From Segatella copri (GTDB taxonomy: Bacteria; Bacteroidota; Bacteroidia; Bacteroidales; Bacteroidaceae): DNA of 64,000 nt. Under the pieces are notes generated by a model, which did no database searches, was not told the origin of the DNA, and saw only the letters and a program-made list of their open reading frames with translations. Below are positions 1 to 7,061 of the stretch, piece after piece. The position numbers were made by a program, and so were the translations under genes. The stretch lies in the NCBI RefSeq assembly GCF_949820605.1, contig NZ_CATKVU010000006.1, forward strand, positions 1,658,501 through 1,722,500. The letters run 5' to 3'. Positions within the stretch are counted from its first letter, which is position 1; the number at the start of each line of letters is the position of its first letter.

Positions 1-200
1 TCAATGGCAAGAAAGCATTTTGGTTCAAGGAACAAATCGAGAGTTTTGTAAAAGAGCATCCCGAAGCACCTCTTCCACTCTCTGTGTTTTGCGTGGCAGT
101 CTCGAAAGTAGGCGAACCTTGCAAGTACAAGAGCACAGGCAATTCCTTCAGTTTTGTGGCTAGAAGCGTTTCTCGCAGTGAAGCATTGTCGGAATATTAA
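1..200 (+). CDS. 3' end of an unrecognised protein (partial)
   Basis: An open frame enters from the left edge (codons in phase from base 3) and stops with TAA at 198-200. The 65 visible residues include two cysteines and end in a Ser/Arg-rich tail. No motif was recognised and the start lies outside the window. The next gene begins 18 bp downstream on the same strand, so the two are probably co-transcribed. Confidence 0.55.
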   Translation, partial: NGKKAFWFKEQIESFVKEHPEAPLPLSVFCVAVSKVGEPCKYKSTGNSFSFVARSVSRSEALSEY

Positions 201-218
201 GCAATACCAGAAATCAAG

Positions 219-662
219 ATGAAAGTCATATTATTACCAAAAAATGTTTGGGGATGCACAGGAATAGATTGTTATAACAATATCCCAGAGTGCTATCCCC
301 ACAGAGCATTCTTCATAGAATGCGAAATGTCCATAATTCCTCGAAAAGGAGAATTCATCATGCTCTCCGACTACGAAGACATGATATTCAAGCAGCTTTA
401 CTGCCAACTATCCAATTCCGACAGTGACCTGCACTTACTATTGGAAGAGATTCGAAAAGAAGACGTCAGGACACCATCCTACCTAAGGAACGTAAAGGAG
501 CTAGAAGACAAGTCTCTCCTGCATATGGTGGTGTATGGCGACGAGCATGAAGAAATTTTCAACGAAGGATTGACGGATTATCGCTGGCTTGTGGAAGAAG
601 TAACCTATAAGATAGGATATTCTGGTGAGACAGTGTTTGTTACCATATCTCACACATATTAA
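219..662 (+). CDS. Hypothetical protein, 147 aa
   Basis: A soluble acidic protein without signal peptide or membrane segment. The N-terminal third holds four cysteines (CTGIDC, PEC, IEC). I do not recognise the family. It follows the partial gene at the left edge by 18 bp and is followed at once by a strong hairpin (668-715), so it is probably the last gene of a rightward operon. ATG at 219 is the first in-frame start and agrees with the tight spacing. Confidence 0.6.
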   Translation: MKVILLPKNVWGCTGIDCYNNIPECYPHRAFFIECEMSIIPRKGEFIMLSDYEDMIFKQLYCQLSNSDSDLHLLLEEIRKEDVRTPSYLRNVKELEDKSLLHMVVYGDEHEEIFNEGLTDYRWLVEEVTYKIGYSGETVFVTISHTY

Positions 663-667
663 TAACA

Positions 668-715
668 AAATAGTCTCTGTTTTTAGTGTAAACACTCCAA
701 AAGCAGAGACTATTT
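668..715 (+). terminator. Long hairpin, probable terminator
   Basis: A perfect 12-bp stem (668-679 pairs with 704-715) encloses an inner hairpin built on AGTGT-AA-ACACT. It starts just after the stop codon at 662. The T tract after the stem is short, so intrinsic termination is likely but not certain. Confidence 0.6.
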
Positions 716-767
716 CGCTACAGAAAATAGAGAGTCCCTATTGTATTTTACAGAAATCAACAGTAGT

Positions 768-2134
768 GGGGGTGTAATTTAAACTGTGTCAAGGCTTGTT
801 CTTAACTTTCATTCCCACTCCCTGCTGGGGGCATGCCCCCAGCAGGGAAGCCTTTTCGGCTGCAAAGTTACATAATTTTAAATCTATCTCCAAATTTTAT
901 TGCCATTTGTTGAGAAATTTGTCCCCAATTTGCCAGTGGCATAGTCCATTTCTTACGGATGTTGCGGTAAGCTAAGTACACAAGCTTCTCCAAAGAATTA
1001 TCCGTAGGAAAGACCCCTTTAGTCTTTGTGACCTTTCTTACCTGTCTGTGATACCCCTCAACCGTATTGGTCGTATAAATGAGTTTACGGATGGTTGGAG
1101 TATATTGGAAATACTCTGTCAGACGTTCCCAATTGTCACGCCATGACTTGATGACAATTGGGTACATCTCTCCCCACTTAGACTCTAACAGGTCTAAATT
1201 AGCAGCAGCGGAGTCTTTGTTTACTGCACCATATACTGTTCTTAAATCCTTGATAAACTCCTTTTGATGCTTACTGCCAACATACTTGATAGAATTGCGT
1301 ATCTGATGGACAATACAGAGCTGCACAGAACTCTCAGGAAATACGCTTTGGATGGCATCCGGGAAGCCTTTGAGACCATCAATACAACAAATCAAGATGT
1401 CTCGAACACCACGGTTCTGAAGATCCGTAAGAACTTCTAGCCAGAAGTTAGCTCCTTCACTCTTAGACACATACATACCTAACAGTTCTTTTTGGCCTTC
1501 CTTGTTGATACCAAGAATGTTGTAAATGGCTCGTGTGACAGCTCTGCCATTCTCATCCTTTACCTTATAATGGATAGCATCAAGCCAGCAAATGGCATAT
1601 ACAGGATCGAGCATGCGAGACTTCCAGGCGGTGATTTCGGGTAATACACGGTCTGTTATAGAGCTGATTGTATCGGCTGATAGAGTTGTGTTGAACTCAC
1701 GCTCAAAGTAGCTGCTGATGTCACGTGTGCTGGTGCCCATGGCGTACATCTCAATAATCTGGTCTGCCATGCCATTGGCAAGAATAGTCTCACGCTTCTT
1801 TACGGTCTCAGGTTGGAAAGTTCCGTCTCGGTCACGAGGAGTCTCTATAGTGACCTCACCATATTTTGTTTGAACCTTCTTACTCATCTTACCATTACGA
1901 CGGTTGCCGGAAGAGCGTTCCTCTTCACTTAAATGAGCGTCCATCTCACCTTCGAGAGCTGAGTTGAGAATACGCTCTAACAATGGAGCTAATGCTCCGT
2001 CCTTGCCAAATAAGGCTTCACCACTACGCAACTGCTGAGCTGCTTTCTTGTAATCAATTTCTAAGTTGTCCATAATATAAAAACTGTGTTAAACTACTTT
2101 TATTGTAGCTTGACACAGTTTAGTTTACACTCTC
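768..2134 (-). mobile_element. Complete IS256-family insertion sequence
   Basis: The 1367-bp element has 26-bp terminal inverted repeats that match at 22 of 26 positions; both contain TAAACTGTGTCAAG. They are 768-793 and the complement of 2109-2134. An 8-bp target duplication, ACAGTAGT, flanks it at 760-767 and 2135-2142. One transposase gene fills the inside. Length, repeat length and duplication length all fit the IS256 family, and the intact duplication suggests a fairly recent insertion. Confidence 0.92.
868..2073 (-). CDS. IS256-family (mutator-like) transposase, 401 aa
   Basis: This is a full-length mutator-type DDE transposase. The catalytic triad can be placed at D165 (CWLDAIHYK), D232 (CCIDGLKGFPDA) and E339 (TTNTVEGYHRQ), with the family C-x2-H motif at C253/H256. 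The N-terminal 100 residues carry the usual MDAHLS...RNG DNA-binding region. It is the only gene of the 768-2134 element, with about 60 bp to the right inverted repeat and 100 bp to the left. Nothing in the frame suggests inactivation. Confidence 0.95.
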   Translation of the reverse strand: MDNLEIDYKKAAQQLRSGEALFGKDGALAPLLERILNSALEGEMDAHLSEEERSSGNRRNGKMSKKVQTKYGEVTIETPRDRDGTFQPETVKKRETILANGMADQIIEMYAMGTSTRDISSYFEREFNTTLSADTISSITDRVLPEITAWKSRMLDPVYAICWLDAIHYKVKDENGRAVTRAIYNILGINKEGQKELLGMYVSKSEGANFWLEVLTDLQNRGVRDILICCIDGLKGFPDAIQSVFPESSVQLCIVHQIRNSIKYVGSKHQKEFIKDLRTVYGAVNKDSAAANLDLLESKWGEMYPIVIKSWRDNWERLTEYFQYTPTIRKLIYTTNTVEGYHRQVRKVTKTKGVFPTDNSLEKLVYLAYRNIRKKWTMPLANWGQISQQMAIKFGDRFKIM

Positions 2135-2223
2135 ACAGTAGTATTTCGCTTTTCTGCCTCTTCCCTCATTTTTCTCATTCTGGCAATCACCATTTCATTG
2201 TATTAAATATCATTCTTTTCCAT

Positions 2224-2766
2224 TTACTTGTCTTCCAAAGATTTTAAATAAGACACATTTTCCAAGCCATCAACCATCTGCAAAGTCTTCCAAGCATTGC
2301 GGCGTTCCTCCGATGAAAGCTCTTTGTCTGTTCCGTCATCATTACCAACATAGATATTATGTTTCAACAAATATGCCAGAAGCAATCTTTTCCTTGTAGC
2401 TTTCAGTTCCTTCTTGAAGTTTTCCTTGTGAAAATCGAAGTAAGTAAACAACTCGGCATATTGTGAAGGAGTAAGTTCCAAGGATATATGGCTATTCTTC
2501 TCCTTATACCAAATCTCACCGTCGCCCAAGATTTTCTCACTGCACATAAAGAACAGCTCCTTCAGCAAGTGGTCACATCCAACATTGAAGACATATTCTT
2601 TCTTTTGTTCGCTCTCATTCAAGATGTCCTCCAAATTAACACCCAGGGTAGAGCAAAGCCTAACCATTGCCTTTCGAGCATTAATGGCTTCTCCCTCTTC
2701 CCCTCTCAAAGCGAGTTCGTTCAGTTTCAGAATTTTCTGTTTAAAACTCTCATACTTTTCTTCCAT
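2224..2766 (-). CDS. DUF2786-like accessory protein, 180 aa
   Basis: The first 50 residues (KILKLNELALRGEEGEA, then a helix ending LGVNLEDIL) look like a DUF2786 helical domain, often found in proteins of mobile elements and phages. The rest is charged and helical, without catalytic residues I recognise. It is cytosolic. It lies 11 bp downstream of the 105-aa gene at 2778-3095, so both probably form a leftward operon. The DUF2786 call rests on pattern only; the function is unknown. Confidence 0.6.
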   Translation of the reverse strand: MEEKYESFKQKILKLNELALRGEEGEAINARKAMVRLCSTLGVNLEDILNESEQKKEYVFNVGCDHLLKELFFMCSEKILGDGEIWYKEKNSHISLELTPSQYAELFTYFDFHKENFKKELKATRKRLLLAYLLKHNIYVGNDDGTDKELSSEERRNAWKTLQMVDGLENVSYLKSLEDK

Positions 2767-2777
2767 ATCATCAAATT

Positions 2778-3095
2778 TTAAAAATTATATTCCATTCTCA
2801 GAGCCTTGTCGAGATCACATGAGTTGACGAGTCTCACCATCCCCTTTTTCTTGGCATAGCTGTAGTTGCCAACAATTCCATGCTTGTTCAGTATCAATTC
2901 CACTACCCGAACATCCTCGTTGTTAAGTTCATTGAGCAGACACCCCATCAGAACAAAGTTCCTAGCCTGTGCTTTAGTGACAGGAAAGACTTTTCCCTGA
3001 AGCATTTGCTTCTTATAGGGTTTTCCTGCAGGAACAACGTTGGCACTATGGTTCATATACACCATTCGTTGCCAAGAAATCTCATTCATTCTCAT
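2778..3095 (-). CDS. Hypothetical protein, 105 aa
   Basis: A small basic protein without signal peptide. The central stretch (KAQARNFVLMGCLLNELNNEDVRVVELILNKHG, seen here in parts) predicts two helices. It is the first gene of a two-gene leftward operon with the DUF2786-like gene. An alternative start is M3. No family recognised. Confidence 0.55.
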   Translation of the reverse strand: MRMNEISWQRMVYMNHSANVVPAGKPYKKQMLQGKVFPVTKAQARNFVLMGCLLNELNNEDVRVVELILNKHGIVGNYSYAKKKGMVRLVNSCDLDKALRMEYNF

Positions 3096-3216
3096 ATCAT
3101 CTATATTTTTGAAGTTACAAAGATAAGTGATGGAACTTAAAATGACTGCTATAAAATGATATATCTTTCATTTTTAACATATACCACCACCTTTGCCTAA
3201 CATAAAAAGAAGCACA

Positions 3217-3237
3217 GGAGAGGTTATTCACCTCTCC
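3217..3237. terminator. GGAGAGG/CCTCTCC hairpin after the 3247-3495 gene
   Basis: Perfect 8-bp stem (3217-3224 with 3230-3237) and a 5-nt loop, 10 bp past the stop codon of the leftward gene. The same stem sequence recurs at 5416-5436 and 15001-15021, each time right after a leftward gene headed by a copy of the long repeat. Confidence 0.65.
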
Positions 3238-3246
3238 CGAAAGAAT

Positions 3247-3495
3247 CTATGAAGCCTCGTTGATGTCGTAGATGAAGAAGTCGTTCTTAGCGAAGACTCC
3301 AATCATTCCCACACCAGCTACCACTGCTCCAGCTATTATCAGCCAGATGGCCAATCCCTCATCAAGGAAGCGCATGTTACCACCCATGAAAGCAAAAGCC
3401 ATCATTGCCACTCCAAACATTGAGAAGAAAAACAAAGCGTTTTCCACACTCATCTTCTTGAGAAACTTAATAATCTGTTTCATTGTCAATCTCAT
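3247..3495 (-). CDS. Small membrane protein, 82 aa, two TM helices
   Basis: Two hydrophobic helices (about residues 18-38 and 48-68) separated by a short loop, with a basic N-terminus (KQIIKFLKK) and an acidic tail. It is probably an inner-membrane protein. The start may be M1 or M5 (MKQIIKF). Its upstream region is repeat R1 and its downstream end carries the GGAGAGG hairpin, an arrangement shared with the genes at 5447-5794 and 15035-15610. Function unknown. Confidence 0.6.
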   Translation of the reverse strand: MRLTMKQIIKFLKKMSVENALFFFSMFGVAMMAFAFMGGNMRFLDEGLAIWLIIAGAVVAGVGMIGVFAKNDFFIYDINEAS

Positions 3496-3499
3496 TTTA

Positions 3500-3873
3500 A
3501 CGGTTCAACTTTAAAAATTATACTTTGGATTTCCGGAACCTTCTAGCCTTTTACAGTTATTTGTTTCGTTCGATCCGATATTTTTTTTTATCATACCTCG
3601 GCGTGTCCTTCGCCTCCTGTAGCCTTTTTACGTGCAGAAAGGATGGCAGCCCAGAGGAGTCAGAACGCCAAGGAATTTGGCAGAAACTTTTCAGGAATAC
3701 CCAAATAAGAATTATTTGCGGAAGGCTTCCAGGAAAGTTTTAGCCAAATAAGGAGGTCTCTCCTGGTACTTGGCATCTGACAGGGCCGTCATAACTTTGC
3801 ACAGGAAAAAGCAAGGGAGGGCAGACGGCACGCTACCGCTTCAATAAAAAAGTGAGGTCGAACAACAGAAACA
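3500..3873. repeat. Repeat R1, diverged and shorter copy of R2/R3
   Basis: About 370 bp, clearly related to R2 (5786-6340) and R3 (15602-16156). Shared blocks include TTCGATCCGATATTTTTTT, the segment ending in CAGAACGCCAAGGAATTTGG, and the TAACTTTGCAC block. It lies upstream of a leftward gene, as R2 and R3 do, but no rightward gene follows. It contains several inverted repeats. R1 lacks the right third of R2/R3 that carries the shared promoter motif. The short open frame inside is not conserved as protein. Confidence 0.8.
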
Positions 3874-4397
3874 AATATGAAAACATAGATATAAGAAAAG
3901 TAGAAAAGAAAAATATAGATATAGCACTGTAGTTCTATAGGTAGAAACAATTATATTCTTATAGAACTATATACTTATATAAATATATAAAGAAATAAGA
4001 AAATAAGGAAATATAGAAACAGAAAAATAAGATTCCGAAACTTCGGCTATAGATATAGGAGCGTAGAGGATGGCACACTTGTGAGGAGAATGGCATGTCC
4101 ATGTGGCTTGGAGAGAGGGGTAGCCTGGCTTTCAAAATAGGTGGAGATGGGAAGGAAGTCCATCTTCGCCAAAAACGGAAGCAAGCCTACCCTGAAAGAA
4201 AAGTCCTCCTCGCATGTATGCCATCCGCCAAGGGGTGTGGTGGCCAAAGCCCCACATGAAGGTTCGACCTATCTCCCTTGCTGCTCTATGGCATCATAGT
4301 GCAGTTTCTCCAGACTTTCAGGAGAACTCAGTGAAGCCGAGGATGGATGAAAGTCAGGAGAAAGGGAATAAAGCGAAGCCATAGACATAAGAAAAGC

Positions 4398-4434
4398 GCA
4401 AATGTTCCAAACAGCTACTATTTGGAACATTTGC
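4398..4434. repeat. Perfect 14-bp inverted repeat
   Basis: GCAAATGTTCCAAA and its exact complement are separated by 9 nt. The perfect arms, the short spacer and the absence of a T tract make a protein-binding or nicking site more likely than a terminator. Its role is inferred only. Confidence 0.6.
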
Positions 4435-4461
4435 CAAGACACCCATCGGCGATACCGCTTT

Positions 4462-4488
4462 ACAGGCGAAGCTGAACGGTTCGCCTGT
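4462..4488. repeat. Perfect 9-bp inverted repeat
   Basis: ACAGGCGAA and TTCGCCTGT are separated by 9 nt, the same spacer length as the 14-bp repeat 27 bp upstream. A weaker 6-bp pair (GGCTGC/GCAGCC, 4490-4495 and 4509-4514) follows directly. Confidence 0.5.
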
Positions 4489-4559
4489 TGGCTGCGACTG
4501 AAGAGGGAGCAGCCGAAAAATTAAGAGGCAGCAATGCAACTTGCCACCTCTATAAACAC

Positions 4560-4643
4560 TTAAAGTTCTTTCAACCATTTCTTACCAGCTCTTGTATTGC
4601 TCCACAGCAATATGCCAACAGCAATAATAGCCAATTCTGTCAT
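4560..4643 (-). CDS. Tiny membrane peptide, 27 aa
   Basis: One hydrophobic helix (ELAIIAVGILLW) followed by a basic amphipathic tail (RAGKKWLKEL). It is closely similar to the C-terminal part of the next peptide upstream in the operon (4673-4777, MGKKWIDSL tail), which supports it as a real product. It is the third gene of a leftward operon with 4673-4777 and 4781-5011. Function unknown; it resembles small hydrophobic toxins or membrane-protein modulators in architecture only. Confidence 0.55.
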   Translation of the reverse strand: MTELAIIAVGILLWSNTRAGKKWLKEL

Positions 4644-4672
4644 TGTAAACGCTAATGATTTCTGGATTTACC

Positions 4673-4777
4673 TTACAAACTATCAATCCATTTTTTTCCC
4701 ATTTTGGTGTTTACCCAAAAAGCAAGCCCTGCTGCTATTATTGCAACGCCTGTCATAAAAATCAACAATGAATCCAT
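4673..4777 (-). CDS. Small membrane peptide, 34 aa
   Basis: One hydrophobic helix (IFMTGVAIIAAGLAFWV) and a basic tail (KMGKKWIDSL). From M8 on it aligns with the 27-residue peptide encoded 29 bp downstream: MTGVAIIAAG against MTELAIIAVG, and GKKW in both tails. It begins 3 bp after the stop of the 4781-5011 gene, so translation is probably coupled. The paralogy and spacing argue that these are genes, although no known family is recognised. Confidence 0.6.
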   Translation of the reverse strand: MDSLLIFMTGVAIIAAGLAFWVNTKMGKKWIDSL

Positions 4778-4780
4778 ACT

Positions 4781-5011
4781 TTATCTTTTTAAAATTTTAT
4801 TACCAACATATGCAAAACCAACTGTTGCTATAAGACACCCTGCAAATAACCATATTGTTTTTTCTGTCATTGCAGACTCATCTTTTGTAAAATACGGCAA
4901 GAACGTTCCTAATAGGCCTGTACCAAATGAAGTCTTACTTAAGTCATAAAAATACCTTCCTAATGTTTCTCTTGCCGTTTTAATCTTTTCTTTTTCTTCT
5001 TTCTGTCCCAT
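4781..5011 (-). CDS. Small membrane protein, 76 aa
   Basis: A charged N-terminus (MGQKEEKEKIKTARETLGRY) is followed by two hydrophobic stretches; the last (TEKTIWLFAGCLIATVGFAY) ends in a basic tail. This last segment resembles the two tiny peptides encoded downstream, so the operon may hold three related proteins. The start at 5011 is preferred over the longer frame from 5059, because the promoter -7 box sits at 5029-5036 and the longer start would be upstream of it. An inverted repeat in the promoter suggests repression. Confidence 0.6.
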   Translation of the reverse strand: MGQKEEKEKIKTARETLGRYFYDLSKTSFGTGLLGTFLPYFTKDESAMTEKTIWLFAGCLIATVGFAYVGNKILKR

Positions 5012-5028
5012 TTTGTTTAATTTGATGG

Positions 5029-5059
5029 CAAAGTTACGAAAAAATTTCGTAACTTGCAA
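5029..5059 (-). promoter_or_regulatory. Promoter with overlapping palindromic operator
   Basis: On the minus strand a -33-like TTGC (5056-5059) and a -7 box TAACTTTG (5029-5036) are 19 bp apart, the Bacteroidales spacing. A perfect 11-bp inverted repeat (AAGTTACGAAA, 5031-5041, against 5045-5055) fills the space between them, as expected for a repressor operator. Confidence 0.65.
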
Positions 5060-5153
5060 GTTATTTTTCTTAAATTTCTCCTATTCGTGTACCTTTCTCT
5101 TGAATTTCACATATTCAGGTGCAACAACTCTGATGTGATAGGAATCAGCGTTA

Positions 5154-5399
5154 TCATACTTTCTGCTTTTTATATGAGTTTCTCAACATTGGCAACAACT
5201 TAGAGTAACCTATCAAGGAAGGAATTGACAATCCTTCTGGATGACGAAGCAGCACCTTCCAAAGATAAACGTTTGCTTCCCCAGGAATCGGAAACTTAGG
5301 TTCTTCCTTATCCATTCTCTCGCAAAGTTTGACACCATAATGACTGAGGAGGTAGTTCATCTGTCTTTGCGTAGCAGCCATTTTAAATCTTGTTTCCAT
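5154..5399 (-). CDS. Hypothetical protein, 81 aa
   Basis: A small basic cytosolic protein (QRQMNYLLSHYGVKLCERMD near the N-terminus, seen in part; KKQKV at the end). No family recognised. The start may be M1 or M7 (MAATQRQ). It lies 47 bp downstream of the 5447-5794 gene with the GGAGAGG hairpin between, so it may be transcribed by read-through. Confidence 0.5.
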   Translation of the reverse strand: METRFKMAATQRQMNYLLSHYGVKLCERMDKEEPKFPIPGEANVYLWKVLLRHPEGLSIPSLIGYSKLLPMLRNSYKKQKV

Positions 5400-5415
5400 T
5401 CTGTAGCTTAGTTAT

Positions 5416-5436
5416 GGAGAGGTGGTTAGCCTCTCC
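5416..5436. terminator. GGAGAGG/CCTCTCC hairpin after the 5447-5794 gene
   Basis: Perfect 7-bp stem (5416-5422 with 5430-5436) and a 7-nt loop, just past the stop codon of the leftward gene. The stem and loop are identical to 15001-15021. With the next gene starting 17 bp further on, it may attenuate transcription or protect the mRNA end rather than terminate fully. Confidence 0.55.
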
Positions 5437-5446
5437 GTTACCTTTG

Positions 5447-5794
5447 TTAGTCAGTGATACGATAATAATAATCAAGTTCCTCCCCTTTCAAGTTGTTCTC
5501 GGCATACTCAGCAGCCATATCATACAACTGGTTGTAGAGTTTGGCAAGAAGAATGTTCTTCTTATACCATTGCCAAATCTTATGGTTCAACACCATCACC
5601 ATTTCCGTAAGATAGGCATAGTTGCCTTTCCACTCAGTGAAAGCACGCTTGAACGTATCATTTACAGCCTCATTGCCGAACTTATCAGCGATGGAGAAAT
5701 CCTCCCAAAAAGTAGTGATTGGTTTGTAACCAAGCTCACTCTCAACGTTCCACTTAGGAACACTCACTCTTAATGCAAGTCCTGTCATAATCAT
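5447..5794 (-). CDS. Hypothetical protein of Bacteroidales mobile elements, 115 aa
   Basis: A soluble, aromatic-rich protein (KWNVESELGYKPITTFWEDF near the N-terminus) with helices in the second half (LNHKIWQWYKKN, YNQLYDMAAEYAENNLKGEE). I recall similar proteins in Bacteroides mobile elements but know no function. Start codons ATG 5794 and ATG 5788 are both possible. The sequence upstream of 5786, including the start, belongs to repeat R2 and is shared with the gene at 15035-15610. Confidence 0.6.
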   Translation of the reverse strand: MIMTGLALRVSVPKWNVESELGYKPITTFWEDFSIADKFGNEAVNDTFKRAFTEWKGNYAYLTEMVMVLNHKIWQWYKKNILLAKLYNQLYDMAAEYAENNLKGEELDYYYRITD

Positions 5795-6340
5795 TCTATT
5801 TTATTGGTTCAACATAAATGAATTTATACTTCGGATTTCTGGAATCCTCTAGCCTTTACAGCTTTTCGTTCCGTTCGATCCGATATTTTTTTTATCATAC
5901 CCCGGCGTGTCCGTCGTCCCCTGTAGCCTTTTTACGTGCAGAAAGGATGGCAGCCCAGCGAAGTCAGAACGCCAAGGAATTTGGTAGAAACTTTTCAGGA
6001 ATACCCAAATATGCAATATTTGCGGAAGGCTTCCAGAAAAGTTTTAGCCAAATAAGGAGTCCTCTCCTGGTACTTGGCATCTGACAGGGCTGCCATAACT
6101 TTGCACAAGAAAAAGCAAGGGGGACATCGAGCAACGCCGCTACTTGCAAATAAAAGATGAGGTCGAACAAAAGGGACGAAAATGAAAAATTAGATACAAG
6201 AAAAATACAAGCTAGCTATAACTTATTGATTATCGCAAAGAGAAAGAGAGTTATTAGAAAAAGAATATGTTAAATAAAAAGGTATATCGTGATTTTCGCC
6301 CCTATATTGCAAAAAAGCAGTTCCTTTGCACCCGAATTTT
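5786..6340. repeat. Repeat R2, 555-bp direct repeat (partner R3)
   Basis: Nearly identical over its length to R3 (15602-16156), apart from a divergent stretch near 6121-6162. It begins inside the start codons of the leftward gene and ends just after the rightward -7 box, so it is an intergenic module carrying both control regions. Inside lie a TAACTTTG box near 6093, an inverted repeat pair around AACTTTTC...GAAAAGTT, and the shared promoter motif at 6254-6290. R2 and R3 bracket the fimbrial and retroelement module. Confidence 0.88.
6254..6328 (+). promoter_or_regulatory. Shared regulon promoter, copy A (fimbrial operon)
   Basis: The shared motif (core ATGTTAAATAAAAAGGTAT) occupies 6254-6290 and the -7-like box TTCCTTTG lies at 6321-6328, with 30 bp between. 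The same motif and spacing occur at five other promoters in this window. It drives the DUF3575-DUF5119-adhesin operon starting at 6399. Confidence 0.75.
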
Positions 6341-6398
6341 GAAATCATAGGTAGAATCCCATTAAAGAAGGAGTCTCCTTAAAATAAAGTAACGTAAA

Positions 6399-7061
6399 AT
6401 GAGAAAAATACTATTCCTCCTCTTGTTGGCATTTCCATACACAAGCAGGATTGCGGCGCAAGACATCCATTTCATAGGAAAGCGAAGTGTGGGCACATGC
6501 CATGCAAAAGCAAATTGCAAGAATCCCATCCTTTGGAAATTGAAGACCAATCTATTGTATGACGCATTTGTCGTTCCCAACATTTCAGCAGAAATGCACT
6601 TGGGAAGGAACTGGTCGGCAGGGCTAGGCTATTGGTACACCTGGTGGAAGACCAATCCATGCCATAGATACTGGCGCAGTTATGGAGGAGAAATAGATAT
6701 AAGAAAGTATTTTGGAAGCCAAGCATTAAAAAGCCATCTCACAGGCCATCATCTTGGAGCTGTGAGTCAGATGGGAATGTATGATGTGGAGTTCGGAAAA
6801 CGAGGCAACATGTCAGATTTCTCCTATACGATAGGAGCTGAATACGGCTACACATTTCCCATCAGTCCAAGGGTTAGTTTGGACTTGGGCATGGCCTTAG
6901 GTTATTTTGGAGGAACATACAAGGTGTATGACCCGATAGATACCCACTATGTATGGCAAGAGACCAGGAACAGGAGATATTTCGGTCCTGTGAAAGCAGA
7001 CATCACCCTAGCATTCCAGATAGGCAAGAACTATAGAACGGAGAAAGGAGGCATGAAATGA
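6399..7061 (+). CDS. DUF3575 outer-membrane protein of a fimbrial operon, 220 aa
   Basis: A signal peptide (MRKILFLLLLAFPYTSRIAA) precedes a beta-barrel-like domain. The segment WKLKTNLLYDAFVVPNISAE is characteristic of DUF3575, followed by alternating aromatic strands (WSAGLGYWYTWW, YTIGAEYGYTFP, LDLGMALGYFGG). DUF3575 proteins usually precede Mfa/Fim-type fimbrial genes in Bacteroidales, as here. The stop overlaps the next start by 4 bp (ATGA), so translation is coupled. It is likely in the outer membrane with a fimbrial assembly or anchoring role; the exact function is not established. Confidence 0.85.
   Translation: MRKILFLLLLAFPYTSRIAAQDIHFIGKRSVGTCHAKANCKNPILWKLKTNLLYDAFVVPNISAEMHLGRNWSAGLGYWYTWWKTNPCHRYWRSYGGEIDIRKYFGSQALKSHLTGHHLGAVSQMGMYDVEFGKRGNMSDFSYTIGAEYGYTFPISPRVSLDLGMALGYFGGTYKVYDPIDTHYVWQETRNRRYFGPVKADITLAFQIGKNYRTEKGGMK

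Larger units (their letters stand above)
3874..4559. other. Gene-poor stretch with AT-rich block and inverted repeats
   Basis: No convincing gene. 3874-4030 is AT-rich low-complexity DNA (runs such as ATATAGATATAG). 4030-4559 is of normal composition. Its open frames have no recognisable protein features. It holds three inverted repeats: 4398-4411/4421-4434 (14 bp perfect), 4462-4470/4480-4488 (9 bp perfect), and 4490-4495/4509-4514 (6 bp). A transfer origin, a regulatory RNA or a decayed gene are all possible. Confidence 0.5.

Noticed and set aside
4047..4578. Two leftward open frames in the gene-poor stretch
   Set aside because: No recognisable protein features, and the second runs through the inverted repeats and overlaps the end of the 27-aa peptide gene.
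5818..6084. Open frame in R2 (88 aa), and the related frames at 3525-3743 and 15634-15828
   Set aside because: They lie in intergenic repeats. Ends and frames differ between copies and no protein-level conservation is visible; the DNA, not the protein, is conserved.
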